In this document: in pieces, positions 33,590 through 45,339 of the stretch
Numbering within the stretch: the first letter of the stretch is position 1
How the letters are laid out: every line of letters starts with the position of its first letter
DNA from: Nymphaea colorata
Taxonomy: Eukaryota > Streptophyta > Magnoliopsida > Nymphaeales > Nymphaeaceae
Direction of reading: 5' to 3'
NCBI RefSeq assembly: GCF_008831285.2
Contig: NC_045149.1
Location: 12,342,629-12,406,628, forward strand
DNA length: 64,000 nt
Position numbers and translations under genes: made by a program
Notes under the pieces: generated by a model
The model's input: only the letters and a program-made list of their open reading frames with translations
What the model was told of the DNA's origin: nothing
Databases searched by the model: none

Positions 33590-34020
33590 GGTGGGAGTGG
33601 ATCTAGTTGATGCAACAGAGAAGCGTAGCCTAGAGAGGGCAGGGATTTCGTACGGAGGATTTTGATGACAGTGGTATTGGGGAATCTTTGCAGCGCGGTC
33701 CCTCTGCATCAGGCGCTACGAAAAAAAGAAGAGTCTCCAGAAAACAGTAGCGGTGAAATCAGTATTCTCACAGAGGTTGCATGCAGCGGCTAGGAGATTG
33801 GGGGGTTCTTCCTATATTATATGAAGACATCAGCTTTTCTGCAGTTCGGAACAATCCATACTACCAGCCCATGTTTATGCTGTAGCAGTTTGTGGTGCGG
33901 GCTTCAAAGGCCCCTCATAGTTTGAGATGCACACTACCATTAGAGTAGAGGGTCCGAAGTGGCTATGGCGGCCAAGGCTTCTGATTACCTTAGCCAAGGA
34001 TTGATTGAGAAAGAAAGGGG
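33590..34020 (+). pseudogene. hAT transposase fragment
   Basis: Conceptual translation gives a basic/Ser linker 'ATKKRRVSRKQ', then 'LYEDISFSAVRNNPYYQPMF' and, after a frameshift, 'VCGAGFKGPS'. This matches the plant hAT segment of the type '(F)Y...I.FN......Y...I.....GPGYK.PS' that precedes the RNase H-like core. The catalytic core and terminal repeats were not found. Stops are present. Confidence 0.55.
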
Positions 34021-34577
34021 AATCTAAATAGATAATGGCCCCAAAATGACAAAGATGAAGGAGTTCTCATCCTTATCTATTGGCTCCCTTTGGGGTTATT
34101 TGGCAATTGAAGTACTTTGTGAGTGTACTATAAATATAAGCCCAAGATTGGAACATGTTCATGAGGGACTAGAACTTCATCAACCGGTTATAATCTTTGG
34201 GGCATGTTCATAGGATACTCATAAATCATCCCATCTACCAAACTTGCCCCTAAGGTTGTCATGGGGCATTCTAACTGAAATACTTTCCTCAATAACCTAG
34301 TCTTCATGCAATCGCTAATCTCATCTTGTTTAACTTCATCTTTAGCTTGTGTAACTTTTCAAAAGAAAACACTTTAAAACATGCCGACTCTCACCTTATA
34401 TTCTTTTATATAGTGCCTTGTAGAGATAGGCAAACAACTATGGCAGGATTAGATATGTAGTCCATGTTATAGGGCGTCAATTAGTTTCAAGAAATGACTA
34501 TGTTGCTACAAGTTTCACCTTACATAGTGACTCAACCATGAAAGCACTCGTTCAATTGTTAGTTTACTCAATTCTAG

Positions 34578-34628
<51 letters not shown>

Positions 34629-35123
34629 CATACTTGGAAGTGAAGATGTGTTTGCTTTTACGAAACACAAGGCCGAATCAAGGTTTTCTTTCCATTCATC
34701 TCATTCTAACCAAACGTGTGATTATGCAGTAAAAGTGGAAATGGATTGAATTTGAATAGCCAAAATACATGAAAAAAGTGATAGAAATCCTTGTTGGGCA
34801 GTTGCTTTGCATTTACAGAACTTGTGCACAGCTAGTTGCATTGATCTTTAGCAGAATAATCTAAATCATGATTACTTTTATAACTAATTGAACCTACTTA
34901 ATCTTTACATTTAAAATATACAAACTAAAAACAATGTTTTTCAAAAGAAAAAATGTGCCATTTGATACTTAGATATTGTTCTATAGGAACGTAGAAATCA
35001 ACAATGTAAAATATTTGAAAAAAAATTGTCCATTAAAAGTATATTTTTCTATGGTTTTCAAACATGGATATCACATTCATGTAATTGATTTCTTAAGGAA
35101 TGCATGCTTCAACAACTATTTTC
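34021..35123. other. Intergenic; (AT)n at 34580-34622
   Basis: No recognisable coding sequence. A pure (AT)n tract of about 43 bp lies at 34580-34622. Confidence 0.4.
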
Positions 35124-35124
35124 T

Positions 35125-35218
<94 letters not shown>
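35124..35218. repeat. (CT)n(AT)n microsatellite
   Basis: A CT run of about 50 bp directly joined to an AT run of about 45 bp. Confidence 0.95.
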
Positions 35219-35221
<3 letters not shown>

Positions 35222-35530
35222 TAAAAACCGGACCATATGTGTATGAGACGAGAAACCAGACCTATTACAGTTAATTATTAAAATATTTTTTTACAATCTA
35301 ACCTCATAGATATGATCTTGGGAATGATTTGATGAGAAACATATTTTAAGTTAGTCATTTTCTTACTTAAATACTGTTTTTTCAATAGTTAAAAAATAAA
35401 CAGCTCTTATAACATCAGAATTTTGATAGGATAAACATCAGTTGTTTTTACAAAAAATGACTTGAACTAAAACACGATTTATATTAAAATAGTATTTATA
35501 AACACATTAGAAGGTTCAAATTTTGTTAAA
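35219..35530. repeat. MITE-like copy next to (AT)n tract
   Basis: It begins directly after the (AT)n run with TTGGTAAAAACCGG. Its second half (from about 35400) resembles, at reduced identity, the elements at 48265-48804 ('CTCTTATAACATCAGAATTT' versus 'CTCTCGTAACATCAACATTT'). This suggests the same family. Confidence 0.4.
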
Positions 35531-35759
35531 CATTTTTTAACATGAATGCAAGAGCTCTAATTTTTTTTTCTTTGCCCAAGCGGTCTAGTATCTACCAATT
35601 ACTTATATGTATATATAAAGTAACCATCGATCTGACTATCTCAGGTTCAACTGACATATGTAGACATCACATGAGGGCATTTGATGGAGAATTCTCATTT
35701 AATCTCCATTTTACCTTTGTCTTTTTATTTTTACTTTTATTTTATTATATTATTTTTGG

Positions 35760-36640
35760 AAGGCTTGTGGAATGGGAGGAGGGGAGGAGCTCCACTGACG
35801 CCAGCACCAAGGCCACTGGGCGGCATCGGCTGTTCGCCTGGGCGGCGTCAGCCCGGCGGGAGGGGAGAAATCACTCCCCTTCCATCCCAAGGCAAGGCAA
35901 AAAGAGGGAGGAGGATTCCTTTCCCACCGGTCGACGGTGGTGCCTAGGTCATTGGCCGGTGGCAGGGAGAAACTTCTCCTCCCTCCTTCTTCCCTTACAT
36001 TTGAGAGGAAGGGGGAGAGACAGCTGACGGTGGCATCCAGGCCATCGACCGACACTGCTTGGCTGTACGGAACCGATGGGCGGCGCTAGTCGCGGCCTAA
36101 GTGTCGTCGTTGGCCGGTGGGAAGGAGGAATCTTTCTTCCCTCCCTCTTCCCTTACGTTTGAGAGAAAGGGGGAGGGGTTTTCTCTCCCTCTCGCTGGCC
36201 GACAGTGGTGCCCAAGCCGTTAGGTGGCACCATCCTGGGCGCTGTCTTCAGTCAGTTGGAGGGGAGAAACCTCTCCCCCCTTCCTCTCAAAGTTAGGGAG
36301 GAAAGGGGAGGGGTTACCCGCTTTTGCTGGCCGACAGCAGTGCCTAGGCCAGCGCCACTCAGCGGTCACCGACCGATGGGCGCTGCCGGCCGACAGATTG
36401 GTTGCCACCATTGACCAGCGGAAGGGGGAGAAGCCCCTCCGCCTCTCTCTAAATGTTAGAGGAAAGGGGAAAGGGGTTTCTCCCCCTCCCGCTAGTGGAT
36501 GCTGGCACTCAGGCCGGTGCCGCCTGATGAAAGGTGACCACTGAGCAGCACATGGCCTGGGAACGCCATCTGCCGGCAGGATGGGGGAGAAGCCCCTGCC
36601 CTCTTCCTCTTCCCCTCTTCCATTCTATGAGCACACGAAA
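35760..36640. repeat. GC-rich degenerate repeat island
   Basis: About 880 bp of GC-rich sequence in an AT-rich desert. Degenerate units combine a purine block (GGGGAGG), its pyrimidine counterpart (CTCCCTCTTCCCTTACG) and a GGCCGACAGTGGTGCC-like segment seen near 35930, 36020, 36193, 36328 and 36490 at uneven spacing. Open frames on both strands (35542-36055, 36205-36706) arise from GC content and do not look like a conserved protein. Confidence 0.6.
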
Positions 36641-36706
36641 AAATAAAAATAAAAATAAAAAGGAAACATAAACTAAAAACGGGATCAATAGAAAGCCTTC
36701 CTTCAA

Positions 36707-37555
36707 AAAAATAGAGGCCGCTTATTTGATTTCTATAGATATCACTAGAACCATATATATATATATATATATAGCAAAACTGATTATGGAATCAATAGGT
36801 TGTGTTCTTTCTCATTGAATGCACACCAGTGTCCATCCATTAAGGAGAAAGGAAGGACCTAGTTATCTGACATCATAAGTTTTCTACTTCAAGCCAAATA
36901 AGTGTTGTCTCTTATAATTTCAACAATGGAGATGGTTGCAAATTATTTAAACTTATAAGGTTAAGAAAAACATGTAAATAAGTTGCATAAACAAGACTTT
37001 ATAAGGTTTTTGGAAATAACAATTTGAACTTTTTTGACTCACCATTCAGGTATCTTAGCGTCAAACTAATTTTCATGAATTTTATATTTTTAATGTTCAA
37101 TACATTGTGCATCCATCTTTTTGCTAGACTAATAATAAAAAACTTAAAACACAATGGAAGACATTTATGGAAAGGTACATGACCTATGTATTCTAAGACC
37201 TTTGTGTGATTATATGTGCCCTAAGCTAAATGAGGATGGGTTTGGTTAATTTAGTATAAATAGTTGAACTGCAATTTCTCCAAGCCAGCTTTGCTTCACC
37301 GATCAGCCTTAGTTGGGCTTCTCAATTCTCCCTTTTGATGTTTCTCTTCTTGCACTAGAATTCCCTTTTTCTGGACTGCCATGTACCTGCCTTAATTGCC
37401 CTCCACCCTGCCCTCGCATGTTCTTTCATTCCTTTCTTCAAAATCTTTGACCCATTGTCACAGATAACGTCTTTTTTTGAGAGAAAAAAGCCTGTTTCAT
37501 ACTTCAAATTTTGACCACCAAAAAGACCCCATTCTTTTAAAAGATACACTAAAAC
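36707..37555. other. Intergenic, no gene recognised
   Basis: AT-rich sequence with a short (AT)n at 36754-36772. Confidence 0.35.
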
Positions 37556-37770
37556 GAAAAAAAAAAACATAAAAAACACATTTTTGGCATTTTTTTGCAT
37601 TGTTATTACTGCATTTAATTTTTACATTTTTTTGCATTTTATTTTTAGGTCTAATTGTTTTAAATTTTTTAAAAACTTATAGAGATTTTCTCAAGATTTT
37701 CAACTTTGCAGTATTATACTCGCAAAAAAGCTCGTTATTTAAAAATCTGCAAACTATATTTGTGACAATG
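37556..37770 (+). repeat. Direct repeat, copy 1
   Basis: A low-complexity T/A-rich start, then 'TTTTCAACTTTG' and 'ATATTTGTGACAATGCT'. The same order of blocks occurs at 38436-38655. Confidence 0.6.
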
Positions 37771-38435
37771 CTTTTATCTCCCTCTTCTTTTTGCCCTTTC
37801 CACTACCCTTGTCCCTTGGTCTTCCAATTCTCATCTCTTGATGCCCTTCCCTCCTTCTGCTGATTATTTTTTTCTTAAGCTTGCTTACCAAACCTTCTTC
37901 TTCTGCCTCTTCCACTCCTCTGCATCGTGAGGACCTTTCCTCCTTTATTTTCATTTCTATTCTTGAGGCAACTTCCATCCTGCAATTGGAACTCTCAGAC
38001 AATGACCTGCAAACTTTCAATCCACCATTATTTCTCCTTTGGACCCCTATATTCAAATAAGCTTTCCTATTGTTTCTGGCAACCACAAGGCTATCTACTT
38101 TCCCACACTTTTTGGTATGAAGATCCACATTTGTTCAAATATTTAGGTCCTGAACTATCCTCAAAAGTGAGTTTTCCTTGCTAGCCTCATTTCATCTTAA
38201 TGGCCTTCATATAGTTGGGATTCTAGAAATAAAAAAGAATTATATATGTTTCCGGACTTAATGTCTCCTCCATTTGATGCAGAAGTTCCCTTGCCTTCAA
38301 CCATATATGGTACTACATGACCTTTCATGTGGACAGATCTCAGCCGCATTCTGCAATCCACTATCACATAAAACTTGTTTAAAAAAAAGTTTTATATGTC
38401 AAAAATAGGTCAGCAAAAGAAAAGCCATTTTTTCA
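37771..38435. other. Sequence between direct repeats
   Basis: Pyrimidine-rich on the + strand. The minus-strand open frame 37754-38128 is Lys/Arg/Glu-rich and unrecognised; it could be chance. Confidence 0.35.
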
Positions 38436-38655
38436 AAAGAAAATGTCAAACCAAAAAAAATGCTGAAAATGCAAAAAATGCATTTTCTTCACATATTTTT
38501 GTTTCTACAATTTATTTTCACATCTTTTGCTTTTATCTTTAGGATTTTTAAAATATTTTAAAAACTCATCAAGATTTTGCCAAAATTTTCAACTTTGTAC
38601 CCGAAAAAAATGTTGTCATTTTAAACCTATAAACGATATTTGTGACAATGCTACA
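38436..38655 (+). repeat. Direct repeat, copy 2
   Basis: Diverged copy of 37556-37770, 880 bp downstream in the same orientation. Spacing and orientation would fit LTRs of a very small non-autonomous element or a local duplication. Confidence 0.6.
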
Positions 38656-38859
38656 ATCCACTTAAGACACCCACTTGATAGCATGAGACTTCTAGTATCC
38701 TATGCACAAATTCCAACAAGCTAATGGCCTTTTGTTTTCCAAGGGATTAAAAGAACATATCTCTTCCCAGCAACTCTAGGTGTTTCCTCACTCTAGAGAA
38801 CAATACACATGGTCCAACAAGTGGCCATCCTGGTTTTGTAGTTGATCACACCATTCTTG

Positions 38860-39610
38860 ATCATTCAAGCATAGTTTTCTAAGGTCCAAGCACTTCTACA
38901 TTGAAAATTGTTGGACCAAGCTGCCTATATTTCAAAAACTCTTCCAAGCCTCTTGGACCATGCACAATAGTCAATTAATAGCCAAGTGCCTCCATGTTCT
39001 AATAGATTCTCACATAAATCTAAATGGGTTACATTGGATAACCTTCAATGTCTTCAATCAATTTTTGACTGCTCTTTCAACTAGTTTATGCAATTGGAAG
39101 CAGAAAATCTCATATCTACGAGGTTGCCTCCATGGTTTTCTTCACTCTCTTCTCAATTTTGCACCTCATATCCATGGAGTATATTGAAGAAGGACACGTT
39201 CGGAATGAGATGAAATGGAGATAGAGATCATTCATGGCCTTCCCTTGGTTATGGTAGCACTTCTTCCCACCTACATGAAAGATCTAATAAGTGGAGAAGC
39301 TACCAGGGAAGGAGTGGGAGGCAAGGGTGGGGCATTCATTATGAGAGGCAACATTACTCATGGATTCATCGTTGCCATTGAGATCACTAAATAGTTCACT
39401 AAATCGTTGCCATTGAGATCACTAAATAGCTTGATCTATGGTCACGAGCAGAAATCAGTCCAAGGTCGATTTTGGCCAGTAATGGTGGGTGGCAATGTGT
39501 CACAAGGTTGCCCTCTCCCATTGCTGCTTTTTGACACGACCATAGAAAGAATATTGTTTTTAAGTACAATGAGCCTTAAGTTTGTGATTTATCATCTGTC
39601 AATGATATGC
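38860..39610 (+). pseudogene. LINE (L1-type) reverse-transcriptase fragment
   Basis: The clearest part is 'GGNVSQGCPLPLLLFD' near 39487-39537, matching the LINE reverse-transcriptase block '(R)QGCPLSP.LF'. Upstream, 'VDHTILDHSSIVF' near 38840 resembles the end of the endonuclease domain (SDH motif), and 38960-39190 would be the linker. The YxDD block is not recognisable. Calls upstream of 39480 are weak. Confidence 0.45.
39369..39429 (+). repeat. 35-bp tandem duplication
   Basis: TCGTTGCCATTGAGATCACT and the following bases are repeated with a 35-bp period (39369-39403, then 26 bp to 39429), inside the LINE fragment. Confidence 0.85.
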
Positions 39611-40279
39611 AACAAATCGGGGGTGGAGACAGGTGTGGGCACCATGTGGACAATTGTCTATATAGACAAACAAAAATGCTAATTTTCATATTGATACCAC
39701 ATGGTAATTTATCTTGTTTACATATTGGTGCTCCTTAAAAATTTACATGTAGCTAGTGCCCTTTAGTTTGAATTTTCTGGCTCCTCTTTGCAATAAACTA
39801 ATGATATAGTTTCCCTACAAGGATTTGATGCATGCCCAGAATATATAAAAAACTACCACCAAATCTGCCAGCAATATGGGTGATCACCCTATTTGGGAAG
39901 ATAAATCTTGTAAATGCATACTAAGTAAGGAAAAATTACAAAACAAATTGGGGCATGTAAGCCTACAAGAAGAGATAAAAGGAGATAATGAAACCTCTTA
40001 TTCTTTATCATGGATGTAGACTCTTCCAAGCATCAAACTATGTAAAATTTATGCTCTTCTTCTCAAGCTTTTGAGTGCTAGCAGAATAGCCAGAAATGAG
40101 TCTTTCATATCCTTACACCTCTGACCGCCCATCCCATCTCATCTTCTGTTGGCTAACCTTTTTGTAAGCCATGTTAACTCCACATAAGACCCTTTTTCTA
40201 TGGCATAATAAGGCATTCATCAATTTGTTCTCTCTCTTTTGTGATATTAGACCATTGATCACGGGCCTACAAAAAAGGT
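39611..40279. other. Intergenic, dispersed-repeat debris
   Basis: Part of 39610-39790 resembles 55320-55520 (shared TGTGG(G)CAATTG and TTTTCTGGCT words), so it is probably repeat-derived. No gene. Confidence 0.35.
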
Positions 40280-43200
40280 TCTCATTAAAGTCCTCATGCA
40301 ATGGCAAAGAACAACAACAAAAATGATATTGCAATCAGTAGCGATAGTTCTGCATCAAATGCAAATCAGAAAATAGGGTTGACTCTTCCTTTTTCACATG
40401 TGTCTACAAATTTAAAATATCTACTTTATGTTAAAGTTCTTTCAAACAACTACCTCATGTCGAAATCCTCAACCCATGTCACTTCATTTCTTACAAATGT
40501 GGTCGATAGTCAAGTAGTGATGTTTTCTACCTCCTTTCATATTTGGACTGCCCTAAAAAGGTTGTATGTAGCTCAATCTAGAGCTTGATATCCGTAGTTG
40601 AATGTGCAACAACAAAATTTGAGGAAATGATCTGAAAATGTATACAAATGTTTCTATGCAGCAAAAATTGTTGCACATCAACTAGCATTGACATCAAAAC
40701 TAGTAGTTCATGATTATTGTAATCATTTTGTGTATTGTACAGCCTGCCATCTAGTGAGTATGAATCACTTAAAAGTACCTTTATCACTAGAGTCGAATTA
40801 ATCTCTTTAGAGGAGCTTCTTGCTATGCTTTTAATTCATAAAACTCACTTAGATGAAATGAAACCTTAACTTTACTGTAAAGGTCGAAAGCTAATGGGAA
40901 TCAGTTCAAAAGCATATGGGCAAGCCAAATTTCAAGACTGAAATAGAAAAAACCAAATAGGCTCATGTCATGTTTGTGGGAGCAACAATTACATAGTTGC
41001 AAATTTTCACACCATCTACCAGGCATGTTATAGGCTTGGACATGGGGCTTTGAAATGCAAAGCCTACAAATTACAAAAGAGTGATGAACAGACCATTGTT
41101 GAAACTAATGTTGTAGATTTATGTTCTTCTTTTAATGAAGAAGGCTAATACCCTTGACTTTGGCAATGACCCAACAATTTATCTATTCATATCTATTCCA
41201 TTGGATGAGATCGAATTCGGATTTGTAGGTCACAATGTTTGAATATTGAATACATTAGTACAACAATTATCGTTGTTCTGAAAAATGTATTACATTTATT
41301 TACCCTTACTAAAAATTTGAAGTCAATTCATAAGCTTATTGTGTTTCTTGAGTTTCACTCACATACTTGTTATATTAATTACATCAATACATGGCATGTT
41401 CTTCTCATGGCAGCAGAAATCACAAACTTAAGGAGTTAGATATGGGCACCTTCAAAAATGAGCCTAAACCATTTCATCTTGGTAGGAAGATGAGTTTCAC
41501 ATCAACTGTTTTAGGCATCCCTCATTATTCAACATATTGTCTACATATTTTGTTTTCCTATTTTTCTCGATAAACCTGACAGGATTTGTGATCCATGTTA
41601 AATGGGTAAAGTCTTTTTTTTTTTGCTATTTTTACTTCAATTTTTAAAATAAGAGGGCATTGGACCTTATAACATTGCATAGATGCATGTTATTATGCTA
41701 GTTGTATTGATGCATATTGTCAATTTACTTGGTTAGTTATTCTTAAGAGAAAATTTGAAATCTTGCCTTTTTCCAATGACTCCCAATTTTTTTTTAAAGA
41801 AACAATTTAGAGCTTTGCCTACATATTTGAAGTCATGGAACTCGTTCATCACATAGAGTTAATAGAAAGCATCATCACATAGTCAAAATCAACCTTGCTT
41901 ATTTAGCCTAAGCTCATTTGTGCTATAAATTTTTGAGACTTTGCCTTCCTCCATCTATCTTATCAATAGATTACCTTCACAGATGACCAACGTGAAAAGT
42001 CATTTTTTATTGCTCTTTAAATAAAAATGTTATGATTACTTCCACAAACTTTCACTTGTGTTTGTTACCCACATTTATGCCCTTATAGCACTCATAACCT
42101 CTAATTGCAGCACCAAGCACATATTTTTGGGATTCAGTACTAAGCACAAATGGTATTTTGGCTTTGATTGAACCTAGTCTATAGTGTATATTTGTGGCAA
42201 GTTTTAGATTATAGAATTTTTCTTTCCAATCCATACCATCTTGTCCTATTGTTACTATATCTTGTACTCGTAAGTCAATTCATTTCATTTCATTCTTATG
42301 TTTTGCTAATAGCTAACAATTGAACGTCATACTAAAGTTTTTGAGTTTATCTCTTCTTACCATCTTTACCTTCTTGCATCACCTCCATCAACATTGAACA
42401 TTCCTCCTTCCACCACTCAAACACATGTCATGGTTTTGCATCTTCAAACTGGTGACTCAACCAAAACCCTTGTGGTCCTATTTCATACTCTCACCTCATG
42501 AGTTGTCCTTTGAACAAAGACTGAAAAATTTTGCTAAGGCCCTAAGCTCTTCAATGGCAGCAGGCTATAAATGAAGAATAGATTGTCTTGATGAAAAAAT
42601 ACACATAGGTTCTTGTTCTTCTTCCCTCTTTTCACAACATAGTTAGCAATAAATAGGAATATTACATTAGGGAAAAACGTATGAAAGTATTGATAGGTAC
42701 AAAGCCCACCTTCTAACCAAAGGCTTGATTACTATGAGACCTTTAACTTGATGAAACCTACCACTATCCGTATTATTCTTGATATCATTATTTCTTGCAA
42801 ATAGTATGTTTGACATTTAGATGTCAATTATGCATTTTTACATGGGATCTTCTCAAAGTTACAACCTCAAGGCTTTGTTAATTCCCATTGTTCACATAAT
42901 ATTTGCAAACTCAAGAGAGCACTTTATGACTTAAGCAAGCATGAAAGGCATGGTTTCAATGATTGATACTTCATTATTCATCAAATGTATGGGGCCTGCA
43001 GTTATATTTATTCTCATTTATGTCGATGTTAAATGAATCACATATAGTTTGACTTCCGTTATTTTTGCAACTTTGCAACAAATGAAAGGCAAATTTTCTA
43101 TCAAAGGTCTTGGCAGTTTACATTTTCTCTTAGGTGTTGAAGCTCAATTTACTATTCAAGGTCTATTCCTTATAAAATATTAACACTTGATAGATTTACT

Positions 43201-43680
43201 TAAATAAAATGGCATGGCTGATGCTAAACCTATCTCTTCTCCTCTCACTACAGGTGAAAAATGATCCAAATATAATGGCAAAACTTTGTCAAATCTCAGT
43301 TAATATTGTCAAGTTGTTGAAGTGCTACAATATGTTACACTTACAAGACTAGATATAGCTTATGCTATTAATAGTACGTTAGTTTATGCATGCTCCTACT
43401 ACCACCTATTAGGCAGCTGTCAAACACATCCTTGGTTACATTAAGCACACTATTCAGCATGGATTTCTTACTCAACCATCTTCTACTCTCTCACCCACAC
43501 TGCATATCTTGATGCAAATTTGGTGAGCAACCCAGATGGTTGTAAATCTACAATGATTTTGCTATGTTCTTAAGCGATTCCCTTGTATCATCAGTAAAGA
43601 AACAATGAATTGTTGCATAGACTAGCTCATAAGCTGAATACTGAGCTCATTAATGCTTCTCTTGATGAGCCCAAGAGTTA
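40280..43680 (+). pseudogene. Ty1/copia gag-pol relic
   Basis: The whole copia polyprotein order can be traced in broken + frames. Gag (40301-40870) shows 'TSFHIWTALKRLYVAQSRA' and 'SLEELLAMLLIHKTHLDE'. A protease/pre-integrase region follows (41240-41440, 'VLKNVLHLFTLTKNLKSIHK'). The integrase end is near 42060-42230 (CYPHLCPYSTHNL, then IFLGFSTKHKWYFGF). RT (42740-43250) shows 'LDVNYAFLHG', 'CKLKRALYDLSKH' and 'FILIYVDV', so the second catalytic Asp of YVDD is lost. RNase H (43300-43680) shows 'LQYVTLTRLDIAYAIN'. LTRs were not recognised, and most of integrase and the 5' part of RT are eroded. Confidence 0.85.
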
Positions 43681-44190
43681 ATTATACATGTTCAACTTTT
43701 TTGCTTTACCAATGGAACAGATTCTTCCATTTTTTGATGGTCCATCAAGAAGCTACCAAGTTCCTATCTCGGTCTACCTTTGCACTAAGCCCATGTTCTT
43801 CATCGAAGCTGGGAGGCAACACTTCAAAGAATTCAAAGCAAGCTTGCATCCATGGCATGCCAGGTACCTTTCTCTCACATGCCCATTACTTTAATCAAGA
43901 AGCCTCTCTATTTTTCACTATATTATATGTTTGTTTCACTCATATTGGCAGTATTGAATGCAAAGATCATTCACATTCCTAACATTGACCTTCTCCTTAC
44001 GTGGTGGCCAGCAATTTAGAACATTCATGGCCACCTCCTATGACATTATTGAAGCTCCTCATCCACTCCATAGTGGATACTCTTGATTCTCATTGCCAAA
44101 TCACTTCACTACGAGGATATGCCTCTCAATGAGTTCTCAAGATGGTTTGTAGACTAATTTGGGTCCATTTCCTTGGCCAAATTCTATGTG
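43681..44190 (+). other. Repeat debris after copia relic
   Basis: Overlapping open frames at 43653-43982 match nothing I recognise. The stretch lies between copia RNase H and a LINE zinc-finger fragment, so it is probably transposon-derived. Confidence 0.3.
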
Positions 44191-44440
44191 TTACTTTTCT
44201 GGCATCGATTGTTTGGTGGCCCCCATCAGTTCCTTGGGGCCCTAAGAATCCACCCCAAGCCAAAACATTTGCTTGGCTTATTTTACTTGAGAAGGTGCAA
44301 ACTCAATCAAACTTGAAGGAGTTTGGTTCTCAACTTGCTACTCAATGTGTCATATGTTGTTATGATCAAGTAAGAGTTGGGTTTTGTTTCTTAAGCTTTG
44401 CCCACTTATTTCATATTTTGGTATCCAACAATTAGATGCA
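44191..44440 (+). pseudogene. LINE zf-RVT domain fragment
   Basis: The frame reads 'GPKNPPQAKTFAWLILLEKV', then 'QSNLKEFGSQLATQCVICC' and 'FAHLFHILVSNN'. This follows the pattern of the zf-RVT domain at the end of plant LINE polyproteins (W...P.K...F.W......T...L......C..C......HL). The last zinc ligands (H..F..C) are missing. It is probably part of the same or another LINE insertion as 38860-39610. Confidence 0.55.
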
Positions 44441-45339
44441 CCCTCTCCCTATCCTGTCCTAATTTACTAGCTCTAAACATCAAGCTAGGACTAATCTTTT
44501 CCAATGGAACCCAAAGTGGATGACTACTTCATGGATCTGTCTCTTCATTTTCTGGTTTGTTCATGCAAATGGGAAACTTGATATAACATCATTTACCAAG
44601 TAGATTATCTTAAGCTTCCTTTCATGCCCAACTCACTGATCAAATGCAATTTTTCCTTATAGGGTTGGAGCAACTAAATCTCCTATTGCCAATTTGACAT
44701 TTTATAATGTTGAAGTGTGTGATTCATGGTGCAATATTTTTGCCCATTTTTCTCTCTCTCTCTTGCAAGCAAATGCCACCCATGCCATGTTTGTTCCCCA
44801 AACATGACGGCCACATGCAATGTTGTTAAATGTGATGAAGTGAAGCAACACATTGAGTCTATAAGAGAGGCTAAGTGATATGAAGTGTAAGCTTCACCAC
44901 TAAAATTTTAAAGTATATAATATCCACAAAATAATGCTATAGCTAAAAAAGAAAAATAACAACCAACCTGCAATAACAATGTAAGATATATAGCATATTT
45001 AACTTATGTTGATCTGTGTTCTTAGCTTATAAACAGTTCCTAAACTATTACCTAACACACTATACAACAGAAAATCACATGAATTCAATCAGGTGCACAT
45101 AAGTAATGAAAGGTTAAATAAGAAAAGAAAATTAAAAAGATTGCGATTTTTCTTATGGCAGACTACTTGGACACTTAACGGCACATCATGATGAAAATTA
45201 GAATTTCAAAATAAAACTGAATGTTATAAGCTTTATCAAAAGCAGAAATGCCAAGAAAATCTATTTAACGATTTACAATAAAAAAAAAGAAGAAAGACAA
45301 AGATACAAGAGCTGATAGCCAGCAGCCTTTATTGCAATA
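44441..45339. other. Intergenic, no gene recognised
   Basis: AT-rich sequence with only short chance frames. No motif. Confidence 0.35.

Noticed and set aside
35542-36706. Overlapping long frames of up to 161 aa on both strands
   Set aside because: They come from the GC-rich degenerate repeat island. No protein motif, and frames overlap on opposite strands.
37754-38128. 124-aa minus-strand frame rich in Lys, Arg and Glu
   Set aside because: No known family; purine-rich composition between two direct repeats explains it.
43653-43982. 109-aa frame downstream of copia RNase H as a captured gene
   Set aside because: No motif; overlapped by another frame and surrounded by transposon relics.
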